DNA from: a virus
Length of the DNA stretch: 42,928 nt
IMG/VR virus record: IMGVR_UViG_3300025154_001352
Location: 1 to 42,928 of that record
Reading direction: 5' to 3' (one strand)
Part shown: positions 22,620 to 30,297 of the stretch, piece after piece
Position numbering within the stretch: position 1 is the stretch's first letter
Layout of the letters: each line of letters begins with the position of its first letter
Made by a program: the position numbers and the translations under genes
The notes under the pieces: model-generated
What the model was told of the DNA's origin: nothing
What the model saw: the letters and a program-made list of their open reading frames with translations, nothing else
Databases searched by the model: none

Positions 22620-24101
22620 TTAAAGTCCTGGCGGTTTTTTCTGCGCTGTTTTTTGCGTCCCGCCCAATGTACGGTTATTAATTACCTCCAGCGCATCCCG
22701 CACTCTTACACCCCGTCTTTCAATTAAATATTGTTTGGCACTCTCGACACTCATATGTAATTGACCGTGCGGAGTTTCATAAGTCTTTCTTACAAACTGT
22801 ATTTTCTTCTGCTTCTTGCGTTCGCTTTCATACCGTCTTATCAAACACTGCCGGTGTTCAAGCGAACTGATCCAGTCCGCATATTCTAAGTATTGTTCAT
22901 TTGCACTTTCCATCATCGGATGTTGTCCTTCTCTGGTCGGCGCAATTTTTACAAAGTACGGATCGAACGGAAAAAACTGCTGTGCAACTTCAAACGCTTC
23001 TGCGTGGTTTGAAAGTTTAAAACATACAATATTTCCTAAGCTCCAAAAGTGCGGTCGAAGATCTTTACTCAATTGTTCAAGTTCCTGAAGGACAATATAG
23101 AGCTGTAACTTTCGTGAACGGTACTGCGGTGAAAGGCTCGCAATTTCAGGTGCCATCCCAGGAACTCTCAGAAGCGAATAGACTTCATCCAGTACCAGTG
23201 ATACGGGATGGTCTAAGGGGTTACTCGGTCGCCTCTTATTAATTTCTTCCAGGATCAGCGAGTATGCCTGCATAAATAAATAATTCTGCGTCATCTCCTG
23301 GTTTATTAGTCTTGCTCCATCGCAAATTACCAACTGTCCTTTTTCGATGGCTTCTTTCGCTGTCCATCCCGGGCGGTAATATCCAAGCCTGGCTCTTACA
23401 GCTCGAGGTTCGATAGCGTTAAGCGTTCCGATCAGTGCTGTAGTCTTGCGGGTCTTTTCGGATTCGGGAGCCTTCTGAAAACCATTTTCAAGCCAGTATT
23501 TCGCATCAGGCACCCGATCACCAAATCTTTCACACGCTGCTTTTAAAAGCTGTTCGTTATAGACAAGCTTTTTCGTTTCCGTGATCTGCCAGCTCTCACC
23601 GTGTTCGTTTTCAATAGCGGTCAGAAGTTTAAAGAAATTCACCGCAACAGAAATTCCCAGTTCACCAATGATCGGCGCTCTTTCCAGTTCGGGGTTTATG
23701 CGTTTCAAATTCTGCGCAACTCTCTGCACCTGATCTTCATAGTATCCGTACTCTTTTGAAAACTCAGGTAGGGGAGTCGCCCATTCAGGATTTCCCATAT
23801 CATCGTATACAACTCTCTCCAAAAGCCTTTCATAATTTTTGTCCTGAAGGATGAGGTTAAAGAGTGCATCAGTTAAGGATCCGCTCCAGTCCAAAACAAA
23901 GATCGATTCTTTCGGATGGCGCACAAAGCAGTCGAATGTGTGTCCAGCCAGATGCTCAGTCTTACCTGTTCCTGATTCTCCGATAATGCCTGTCCCTTTT
24001 GTTCGGGCATCATCGTAAAGATAGTCCATTGAAAGATCAACAAACGGATCAGGTGACGGTTTTCTTATAACGTTCCAAAAGCTATATAAGTCTATGCTCA
24101 T
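22620..24101 (-). CDS. TraG/VirD4-HerA-like DNA-translocating ATPase
   Basis: A 493-residue P-loop ATPase. Walker A is GESGTGKTEH (about residues 41-50), Walker B is VSLVLDEVYSLL (about 305-316), and LYIVLQELEQL after it matches the conserved Gln motif of VirD4/TraG coupling proteins and HerA/FtsK relatives. No membrane span is found at the N-terminus, unlike most VirD4 proteins. The ATG at 24101 overlaps the stop of the upstream gene as ATGA. It is unusual for a short-tailed phage: packaging is already covered by TerL, so it may act in DNA transfer, segregation or replication with its neighbours. Confidence 0.75.
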   Translation of the reverse strand: MSIDLYSFWNVIRKPSPDPFVDLSMDYLYDDARTKGTGIIGESGTGKTEHLAGHTFDCFVRHPKESIFVLDWSGSLTDALFNLILQDKNYERLLERVVYDDMGNPEWATPLPEFSKEYGYYEDQVQRVAQNLKRINPELERAPIIGELGISVAVNFFKLLTAIENEHGESWQITETKKLVYNEQLLKAACERFGDRVPDAKYWLENGFQKAPESEKTRKTTALIGTLNAIEPRAVRARLGYYRPGWTAKEAIEKGQLVICDGARLINQEMTQNYLFMQAYSLILEEINKRRPSNPLDHPVSLVLDEVYSLLRVPGMAPEIASLSPQYRSRKLQLYIVLQELEQLSKDLRPHFWSLGNIVCFKLSNHAEAFEVAQQFFPFDPYFVKIAPTREGQHPMMESANEQYLEYADWISSLEHRQCLIRRYESERKKQKKIQFVRKTYETPHGQLHMSVESAKQYLIERRGVRVRDALEVINNRTLGGTQKTAQKKPPGL

Positions 24102-24751
24102 TTTTTTAAAGGATAGCGTTTGCCATCCCCCCACATATAGATGGATGAACTGAATTGTTGTCCGAATGGAACTTTAGTAAAACTTTCGTAGTCCACTAAA
24201 AAGTATGGGTCATCAAATGGATTTCGTTTCACGAAGTTATCTACTCTTTCGCTGGAAACATCCAGCACAAAAAGTACAACCACTTCGGAAGCATCGAAAT
24301 GCTCTATTATCTTGGTAAGGTTCTGGCGGTAATTGGTCATCTTGGTCTTGATGATCCTTGCGCCTTCAAAATTGTTTTGTGTAGAAAATTCCACCAGAAG
24401 GAGTTTCTCGTTGTATCGGATGCCCCAGTCTGGTACTGATCCAAAGCCTTTGAAAAGTCTCTCGGGTATAAAGTCGCCATCATTATCGCTTCGGCAAATT
24501 CTTACAATGGTTTCGGTCACTCCCAGCCCGTGAAGTATGGGGATGTTTTTCTTACTCTTTGTTGCGTAGACAAATTTCTTGCCGTATTGTTGGCTGACCA
24601 ATCGCCCATATCTCACAAGCCTGGGGAGCAGCTGTTCCGTCCGTCTGTGGCGCTCCAGCTTGCCTGTGAACCACAATTTATAGTGATCCTGGGTCGCCCA
24701 GTCGAACATCATACTTACCCGTTGATACTCTTCTTTTCCTATTGTGCGCAT
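24098..24751 (-). CDS. Replication-relaxation-like protein
   Basis: A 217-residue protein. The N-terminal part (about residues 30-75) looks like a winged helix (RRTEQLLPRLVRYGRLV), followed by a nuclease-like core with VPDWGIRY and LLLVEFSTQ, i.e. a PD-(D/E)xK-like layout with Lys not evident. This matches the pattern of Replic_Relax proteins, which in conjugative elements are often encoded next to TraG/VirD4 ATPases, exactly as here (ATGA overlap). A role in initiating or regulating replication or transfer is plausible; nuclease activity is uncertain. Confidence 0.55.
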   Translation of the reverse strand: MRTIGKEEYQRVSMMFDWATQDHYKLWFTGKLERHRRTEQLLPRLVRYGRLVSQQYGKKFVYATKSKKNIPILHGLGVTETIVRICRSDNDGDFIPERLFKGFGSVPDWGIRYNEKLLLVEFSTQNNFEGARIIKTKMTNYRQNLTKIIEHFDASEVVVLFVLDVSSERVDNFVKRNPFDDPYFLVDYESFTKVPFGQQFSSSIYMWGDGKRYPLKK

Positions 24752-24770
24752 CGTATTTAACCCATTTGGG

Positions 24771-24841
24771 TAGTGGAGTAAATTAGAAGGTGGATTTTTA
24801 CTCCACTATTTCAGGATACACCCTCGTCAGGATAGTTTCAA
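24771..24841 (-). promoter_or_regulatory. Promoter with downstream 12-bp operator-like inverted repeat
   Basis: TTGAAA (24836-24841) and TATCCT (24813-24818) are spaced 17 bases on the minus strand. Right after the -10 comes a perfect inverted repeat TAGTGGAGTAAA/TTTACTCCACTA (24771-24782/24797-24808) that would overlap the transcription start, so a dimeric repressor could control the relaxation-ATPase operon. Confidence 0.55.
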
Positions 24842-24842
24842 A

Positions 24843-25136
24843 TTACTGCGAGAGGTTTCCGTAAGCTATCATCACGGAAACAAAGACTATATACAAGCTA
24901 GCCCAGCTCATCCACAAAATGACTTTGATCCGCTCGATCTTGTAGACTTCGGGATCATTCCATCCCACAAGGCGGATAGTGTTGCTGAGTGCTAGGCGGT
25001 GAATGGTTTTCCCCGGTCCCACAAAGATAGCGACCGGCACCATCGCCATATACTTGAGGCTGTTGATGAAGAAAAAGAACAGCCATATCCAAGACTTGAT
25101 CAGCAGGTAGTCCAGAATTCCGAATAAGCAACCCAT
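24843..25136 (-). CDS. Small membrane protein
   Basis: A 97-residue protein with hydrophobic segments at about residues 13-30, 30-43 and 72-90, and a short polar loop with KTIHRLALSN. ATG 25136 follows GGGAGAGAATGAA; a longer frame to 25163 is less likely. It is divergent from the LuxR-like gene. It could be the membrane partner of the ATPase, but this is inference from location. Confidence 0.55.
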   Translation of the reverse strand: MGCLFGILDYLLIKSWIWLFFFFINSLKYMAMVPVAIFVGPGKTIHRLALSNTIRLVGWNDPEVYKIERIKVILWMSWASLYIVFVSVMIAYGNLSQ

Positions 25137-25176
25137 TTCATTCTCTCCCTTCACTGTGTCCAATTAGATTTGTGTG

Positions 25177-25182
25177 TATAAT
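25177..25182 (+). promoter_or_regulatory. Possible -10 box for the LuxR-like gene
   Basis: A perfect TATAAT lies in the 117-base divergent gap, 72 bases before the ATG at 25254. No good -35 is found at 16-18 bases, so this is a weak call. Confidence 0.35.
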
Positions 25183-25253
25183 TAGTTTAGCGATATTGAG
25201 AATATTCACAAGCAAAAAGACTCTAAGATGCCTCGAGGAAGCCTCTAAACTTT

Positions 25254-25709
25254 ATGTCCCCCAAGAAGAAGAAAAAATGGTTCAATTTAGGACCAGCTCC
25301 GAAAAGGAAAAAGCCCTTTATGATGTCGGAGCTTCAAGAAAAATTAATCTTGAATTTAACTGAAATTGAGTTTTGGATAGCTTTTTCGATAGTTTCAGGT
25401 GCGGGCACCAAAGAGACTGCAGACAAATTAAATTACAGTGAAGCCAATGTCCGTTACTATCTCACCAAGATATTTAATAAATTATTAATTCCTGAAGATG
25501 TTGAAGGTGGGAAAAGAGAGCATATGACGATTGTTTATCAACATATAATTCGCGCATATGGAAATGAATTGATATACAGCGACCCCAAAAGGAGATGGGT
25601 AAGAAAACCCTTTACCGCAGGTGATATACCAACCAAAGATAAAGAAGTTTTCAAATTCTTTTACCGATTAATATTTAAGAGGGAACCCCCGCCAGAGTCT
25701 ATCCCTTAA
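25254..25709 (+). CDS. LuxR/GerE-type helix-turn-helix protein
   Basis: A 151-residue protein on the plus strand, opposite to almost all other genes. Residues about 32-85 (LTEIEFWIAFSIVSGAGTKETADKLNYSEANVRYYLTKIFNKL) match the GerE four-helix DNA-binding fold. The N-terminus is Lys-rich and there is no sensing domain; a C-terminal extension of 60 residues is unknown. It lies between the lysis genes and the ATPase operon and overlaps the convergent 65-residue gene by 11 bases. It may be the main transcriptional switch, since no CI-type repressor is evident. Confidence 0.65.
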   Translation: MSPKKKKKWFNLGPAPKRKKPFMMSELQEKLILNLTEIEFWIAFSIVSGAGTKETADKLNYSEANVRYYLTKIFNKLLIPEDVEGGKREHMTIVYQHIIRAYGNELIYSDPKRRWVRKPFTAGDIPTKDKEVFKFFYRLIFKREPPPESIP

Positions 25710-25896
25710 CTGAATTTTGTATTCTTTTAAGGTCCTCAGCAATTTCAAAATTTTCATTAGGTGTATCTGGATCGAACATATAACACCTTGTTCCTCTACA
25801 AACACTCAGGAATGGACATTCAACTCTTGATGAGTCCAGTCCTCTATGATTTGCCAGTGCCTGTGCTTTTGCTAATAGTTCACACCTTTCCGTCAT
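25699..25896 (-). CDS. Unknown 65-residue cysteine-containing protein
   Basis: Contains four cysteines (one near the N-terminus, then CPFLSVCRGTRC) and ends in a charged helix. It follows the holin-like gene by one base and ends opposite the LuxR-like gene. The start context AAACAAATAAA is AT-rich with no Shine-Dalgarno. Function unknown. Confidence 0.45.
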   Translation of the reverse strand: MTERCELLAKAQALANHRGLDSSRVECPFLSVCRGTRCYMFDPDTPNENFEIAEDLKRIQNSVKG

Positions 25897-25897
25897 T

Positions 25898-26107
25898 TTA
25901 TTTGTTTCTAATTACTTGAACATATCCCTCTTTATCGAGCTCAAGTTTCAAAAAATAGAGAACATAATTTATTAACGGTGCCAAATAAACCAATTCTGGC
26001 TTATCTGCTAATAAACTTAAAACATAAGCCAAAACTGCGGACACTGTCAAAAAGCCGATAATTTTTAAATGTTTTTTGTTAACTTCAGATAAAGTTATCT
26101 TTGCCAT
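25898..26107 (-). CDS. Probable holin, two membrane spans
   Basis: A 69-residue protein with hydrophobic segments at about residues 15-34 and 40-53 and a charged C-terminus (ELDKEGYVQVIRNK), the size and layout of class II/III holins. A GGGGGTGA ribosome-binding site defines ATG 26107. It lies next to the endolysin gene in the lysis cassette. Confidence 0.6.
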   Translation of the reverse strand: MAKITLSEVNKKHLKIIGFLTVSAVLAYVLSLLADKPELVYLAPLINYVLYFLKLELDKEGYVQVIRNK

Positions 26108-26108
26108 A

Positions 26109-26453
26109 TCATTCACCCCCAGTTTTTTTCCACAACCAAAACTTTTTCCACCAAGATTCTTCTGGATTCTTTTTTCTGCTTCTGACAAATTTCTGAATCC
26201 CCTCAATTTTGGTTTCAACAGCCAATGCAACTTTTTCACCGCTGCTTTGTATTTCTTCTTTAATATCTTTTCTAACTTCGTTGTCATGTTGTCGTGTTAG
26301 CTTCCATTGTTCCTCCAAAGCCGTAAGACGACCAGAAATATTTTCAAGTATTTCTCTATCAGCAAACAACAAATCCATTGTCTTTTGTATGTTGTCCAAT
26401 CTTCTGCTAAATTTCGCTAATTCGTCTTTTATATAATGTTCATCAGTATCCAT
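26109..26453 (-). CDS. Coiled-coil protein of the lysis cassette
   Basis: A 114-residue, strongly helical protein (FSRRLDNIQKTMDLLFADRE, LTALEEQW) ending in a Trp-rich basic tail (WWKKFWLWKK) that could sit on the membrane. It lies between endolysin and holin. It might regulate holin or act as a spanin-like or antiholin factor, but this is only inferred from position. Confidence 0.5.
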   Translation of the reverse strand: MDTDEHYIKDELAKFSRRLDNIQKTMDLLFADREILENISGRLTALEEQWKLTRQHDNEVRKDIKEEIQSSGEKVALAVETKIEGIQKFVRSRKKNPEESWWKKFWLWKKTGGE

Positions 26454-26459
26454 AAATGG

Positions 26460-27212
26460 TTACTTCGGCAGTAAGGCTTTCAACTGGTTCAGCCTAACCT
26501 TCCATCCATTCGTTTTACCTATCCATGTCCACCTATCCCAAACAACGTCTTTTATTTCTTTAATCAAGGTAAGTCCTGTGTCAGGCGGAATTACAGACGG
26601 TTCGGGTATAACAGGCGGTGTAACTGGAGGTGTTACAGACGGTTCTGGTGTAACTGGTGGATCAAAAGGCACATCAAACGACTTGCACACACACCTTCCT
26701 AAAGCGTTTGCGATTAAGTCGGTGTTGGCAAGTAACACTTTATCGTGGGGGTCTTGGCATTGTCCCATCTCAATTAGAACACAAGGGGTTTTTGCTGATA
26801 GGTATTGCCACATATAATAGAAACGGGTTTTTGAATTGCTCCTGCTTTTATAAATTATCCCGACATCGGGAAAATAGTTGTTATTGAATATCCCGCAAAT
26901 CCTTTGACTTTCAATGGTTGCACCATCGGTTGAAGGTTCAGGGAAATCCGCAAATCCACTCCCCATATCTCCTGCATAATCAGCATCACAATGAAGTGCC
27001 AAAAACAAATCGTGGTCTTGTCCTGTTACATTTACATCACCATAGGCATTTGCGTCTGTCTGAATTACACTAAAACCTCTTTCTCTCAATAAGGCACAAA
27101 GCCTATCGGCTATTCTTTTATTTACCTCTTGTTCGCCAGGAGCACCACTTCCAAGCCCAAGTGTGGAATACTGGCTGTTGCTATGCCCTGCCTGAATTAC
27201 AATTTTCTTCAT
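26460..27212 (-). CDS. Endolysin: N-acetylmuramoyl-L-alanine amidase (Amidase_3)
   Basis: A 250-residue lysin. The zinc-binding and catalytic residues of Amidase_3 are visible: His in IQAGHS (about 9), Glu in GEQEV (about 27), His in LALHCDA (about 75) and Glu in LIEMGQ (about 150). A Pro/Thr/Val-rich linker (about residues 180-212) joins a small C-terminal domain of 40 residues that probably binds the wall. It would cleave the stem peptide from muramic acid at lysis. Start overlaps the stop of the upstream gene as ATGA. Confidence 0.85.
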   Translation of the reverse strand: MKKIVIQAGHSNSQYSTLGLGSGAPGEQEVNKRIADRLCALLRERGFSVIQTDANAYGDVNVTGQDHDLFLALHCDADYAGDMGSGFADFPEPSTDGATIESQRICGIFNNNYFPDVGIIYKSRSNSKTRFYYMWQYLSAKTPCVLIEMGQCQDPHDKVLLANTDLIANALGRCVCKSFDVPFDPPVTPEPSVTPPVTPPVIPEPSVIPPDTGLTLIKEIKDVVWDRWTWIGKTNGWKVRLNQLKALLPK

Positions 27213-27463
27213 ACAAAAGTTTTAATTACTTCAAAAACTAAACTTGCCAAAGCTCCTGCTCCTGCGGCATAACCTATTGTTCTGTTTTTCCAATCCCACA
27301 ATTTACCAACCTTATCTTTTATATCTTCATAATCTCCATCTAAAGATACTTTTCCTTCCACACAAGCCTTAAGTGAGGCAATATCCTCAGACATTTGTTT
27401 TTGCCTCTCATCAATTCGGATTAAAAGTTCCCGTTGTGTAAAATTTTCTGTTTTAGTTGACAT
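27209..27463 (-). CDS. Holin-like or XhlA-like single-span protein
   Basis: An 84-residue protein: charged helical N-terminus (RELLIRIDERQKQMSEDIASL) and one C-terminal hydrophobic segment (about residues 62-80, GYAAGAGALASLVFEVI). This layout is that of XhlA-type proteins that work with holins and endolysins. ATG 27463 is preferred over a longer frame to 27505, although no Shine-Dalgarno is seen. Confidence 0.55.
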   Translation of the reverse strand: MSTKTENFTQRELLIRIDERQKQMSEDIASLKACVEGKVSLDGDYEDIKDKVGKLWDWKNRTIGYAAGAGALASLVFEVIKTFV

Positions 27464-27482
27464 GCTAGTGTATGATATGGTT

Positions 27483-27599
27483 ATGGCAAAGTTATTCGCC
27501 ATCATAGGTTTTGTTTTAGTCGTTCTGTCGGGTTCAATCTATGTCGGATTGCTTTACGTAATCCTTCTTGGATTGTTTTCCCCACTTATTGACGGCTAA
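27483..27599 (+). CDS. 38-residue hydrophobic mini-ORF on the plus strand
   Basis: An ATG-to-TAA frame starting MAKLFAIIGFVLVVLSG; almost fully hydrophobic. It fills the gap between two minus-strand genes and overlaps the 3' end of the 460-residue gene by 14 bases. No ribosome-binding site is visible, so it could be chance. If real, it would be a small membrane peptide (toxin-like or holin-like). Confidence 0.25.
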   Translation: MAKLFAIIGFVLVVLSGSIYVGLLYVILLGLFSPLIDG

Positions 27600-28968
27600 A
27601 ATCAATACCCATCTCTTTTGCTACTCGCATCAGTGCTTCTAATGATTTTGTAACTTTATTTCCCCCGATAACTTCCCCTGTTTTTTGCATTACTTTTGAA
27701 GTCCCGCCGATAACTTTAGGATTGCTCACTGCTCGTCTTGACAATCCAAACAACAAAGCATTCTTTAACCGATCCATTGGGTCTTGACCATATAGTGATC
27801 CAGTTCCCATCGCCAATAGATCAGTCAGTCCAGGCATTAAAGTTCCCTTACCAAGCCCCGCCTGTTTCTCCGCTATATCCTGAAATTTATAGAATTTACT
27901 CAATTCTCTTCCCAATTCTTTTAAGTTCTTTCCCTTATAGGTTAGTCCCTTGGTCGCTTCCTGTATGGTCTCCTGAAGTGCGTCTCTTACGGATCTCAAG
28001 TAACTCGCCTGTTCAATCGGAAGTTGATATTGATTTTCTTTGAGTGCTTTATCAATTACTTTTCTTTCCTTTGTTAAGTCGCCAACATTAAAACTTGCCT
28101 TACCTAATTTTCTTCCGCTTTTAATATCACCGGCTAAATTGGGAAGGTATTTGTTGATTAGATTGTTGAAAACACTTTTAATGTCTTCTGATTTACCCTG
28201 CATTGAAGGAATAATATTGCTTTCAAAGTCTTTGATCCGCTTCGCAAATGATTTATACAGGTCCTCGTTTGATACCATCTTGTTGCTTTTAATTGCGATC
28301 TCGTCAAATGCCGATTGCAACTCGTCAAGTTTTTCCGAAGATTTTTCAACAAAATTAGAAGTAATTTTATTTTTTGACATAAAGTCGGACAAAGACTCAC
28401 CCGTTTCTTGTAGGAATTTCCTTTGTTGTGAAGGTGATGGTTTAAGTCCTCGCACAACAAGTTTTTCACCCGTCTCTGTTACTCCCTTACCCATTTTTGA
28501 AGTTATCTTTGAAGCCACCTTACCGAATTTCACAACATCCAACAAGTCGGGGGTTGCTATCTCTCCAGCCAACCCTACCGCCATCCCCGCTCCGCTTTCG
28601 GGATTTATTCCCAATGTTTGCGGTAATTCGTCTATAACTGGTGTCCGGTCTTTTAATCCCCTTACACCGCCAACCAATGAAGGATGAAGTAATTTCCCCA
28701 ATTCCAAATCGCCTATCTTTCCAAGATTGGGTGCTTGATAATCACCCGTCATGTACTCACGCCCGCCCTTCATCATTCCACCCAAAATATCGGAAGGTGC
28801 AGACAATACTCTGGATGCGAGATTTAATGCTTTGTTCTGTGGCTTTACTTGTTGTTCCCCATACTGAGGATATTTAGCAATAGTTAATTTACCCACTTCT
28901 TCATCAGATATATTCTGATATTGTGGGTATTTTGCTTTTACCCTTTTTCCAACTTCTTCTGGTTTCAT
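27586..28968 (-). CDS. Probable internal virion (ejection) protein
   Basis: A 460-residue protein. The N-terminus has two YPQY repeats (VKAKYPQYQNISDEEVGK, then IAKYPQYGEQ), then glycine-rich amphipathic segments (about 45-150) and long helices. This mixture of helices and amphipathic stretches is common in podovirus ejection proteins that leave the head with the DNA. It is the last gene of a four-gene set with no gaps (269, 191, 255 and 460 residues). No domain was confirmed. Confidence 0.5.
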   Translation of the reverse strand: MKPEEVGKRVKAKYPQYQNISDEEVGKLTIAKYPQYGEQQVKPQNKALNLASRVLSAPSDILGGMMKGGREYMTGDYQAPNLGKIGDLELGKLLHPSLVGGVRGLKDRTPVIDELPQTLGINPESGAGMAVGLAGEIATPDLLDVVKFGKVASKITSKMGKGVTETGEKLVVRGLKPSPSQQRKFLQETGESLSDFMSKNKITSNFVEKSSEKLDELQSAFDEIAIKSNKMVSNEDLYKSFAKRIKDFESNIIPSMQGKSEDIKSVFNNLINKYLPNLAGDIKSGRKLGKASFNVGDLTKERKVIDKALKENQYQLPIEQASYLRSVRDALQETIQEATKGLTYKGKNLKELGRELSKFYKFQDIAEKQAGLGKGTLMPGLTDLLAMGTGSLYGQDPMDRLKNALLFGLSRRAVSNPKVIGGTSKVMQKTGEVIGGNKVTKSLEALMRVAKEMGIDFSRQ

Positions 28969-29729
28969 AGTATTCCCAAAGGGTCATCCTGTTTACTTTC
29001 ACTTCCATCTTTATATTCACCTGACAATATTCCCCTTATTTTTTCCAGTTCTGCCTTAAAGTCTTCATCAGACATTTTGTAATTCAATGCGGCAACCGAC
29101 TTATCTAACATCTGTGCCTCATAGTCAGATATTGTTCCCGTTCCTTTTAATTTTTCTCTCTCCGTAAGTGATAATTTATTCTTAATTTGTTCGACTTTCG
29201 CTTTTGTAGTCATGCCCTCTGAGCCAGGTATGACTCCACCCAAACGCAATAATCCTGTGATTGACTTTGTGTCTCTACCCAATACTTCATCAATGTCAGA
29301 TATTATGCGTTGCTTTTCTGGAGATATTGTGGATTCGGTAGATTTTACTTCTCCGGTTTCAAAGTCAATATCAAGCCCCAACTCTTTGGCTAACTTTTTA
29401 GCTTGTAACGTTTTTGTAATCTTATCTAATGAATCAACTTCCTTTGGTTTGTTTGCCTGTTCATAATCCGATAGTTGCGTTAAAGCGTTTAGCCCTGAAG
29501 TTCTTTCGGATTCCACATCCTGCTGTACTGTTTTTCTTCCCGAGATCATCTGAAACAATGCCTGAAGTGAATTCATCGGATTGTAGCCCTTTGGACCTTG
29601 TGACGAAATCTGCGGTACGGCTGTATTTTGATTGAATTGATCTATCTGACCCAACCGCTCCGATAATGAAGATGCCCTTTGATTGCTTTCAAGTATTTTC
29701 TTTTCTAATTCTGCTCGTATATCAACCAT
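28965..29729 (-). CDS. Unknown virion-module protein, helical
   Basis: A 254-residue helical protein rich in Lys, Glu and Ser, with a coiled-coil N-terminus. ATG 29729 follows a GGAGG ribosome-binding site that lies inside the end of the M23 peptidase gene; an ATGA overlap links it to the next gene. Likely an internal virion or tail-associated protein by position. Confidence 0.5.
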   Translation of the reverse strand: MVDIRAELEKKILESNQRASSLSERLGQIDQFNQNTAVPQISSQGPKGYNPMNSLQALFQMISGRKTVQQDVESERTSGLNALTQLSDYEQANKPKEVDSLDKITKTLQAKKLAKELGLDIDFETGEVKSTESTISPEKQRIISDIDEVLGRDTKSITGLLRLGGVIPGSEGMTTKAKVEQIKNKLSLTEREKLKGTGTISDYEAQMLDKSVAALNYKMSDEDFKAELEKIRGILSGEYKDGSESKQDDPLGIL

Positions 29730-30297
29730 TTTGTCCACCTCCCGTCAAATAATTCTTTAACCATGCTAAACTCATTGGATCAATATATTGTCTTCCCTTG
29801 CGTACCGAAATATCCAGATGTGATCCGGTTGAATTACCTGTGTTACCCGTCTTGCCTATTCCTTGTCCTGCGGCTACTCTTGTTAGTCCGGGATTTTGTT
29901 CCGATAAATGACTAAATCTATATACCGTTCCGTCATCCGCAATCACATCTGCAAAGTTTCCCCAATTCTTGTCAAAGCCGAATTTAACATCTCCAGCTGT
30001 CGGTGCATATACATCCGTTCCTTGCGGTGTTGCCAGGTCTAAACCTAAATGTTTACTTCCTTTTGTAATTCCCGAATAAAGAGCTGGATTATAGTTTCCA
30101 AACTTCTGCGTTATATTAAACTTTCCTTTTACCGGTGAAACAAAATCCTGTACTTCCTGTGCAAAATTGCCCACAGCTTCTCCTACCGCACCAGCTCCTT
30201 GTTTGGCTTTTTTCTGCATATAAGGCAATATCTCATCCATAAAACTAAAATCCACCTTCGGTCTGTTTTGTTGTATAAATCCTGCTGGGTCTATCAT
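29722..30297 (-). CDS. Virion-associated M23 peptidase
   Basis: A 191-residue protein. An N-terminal helical part (about residues 1-55) precedes a LytM/M23 domain: FGNYN, then the zinc ligands in HLGLD (about residues 83-87), FSHLSEQNP (about 128-136) and TGSHLDISV (about 157-165). The last motif is normally HxH; here it is H-L-D, so one ligand or catalytic His is replaced by Asp. The enzyme would make a local hole in peptidoglycan during DNA entry. Confidence 0.75.
   Translation of the reverse strand: MIDPAGFIQQNRPKVDFSFMDEILPYMQKKAKQGAGAVGEAVGNFAQEVQDFVSPVKGKFNITQKFGNYNPALYSGITKGSKHLGLDLATPQGTDVYAPTAGDVKFGFDKNWGNFADVIADDGTVYRFSHLSEQNPGLTRVAAGQGIGKTGNTGNSTGSHLDISVRKGRQYIDPMSLAWLKNYLTGGGQNG

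Noticed and set aside
28040-28687. 215-codon open frame on the plus strand
   Set aside because: It is entirely antisense to the 460-residue virion-module gene; its composition is that of a mirrored Lys/Glu-rich sequence.
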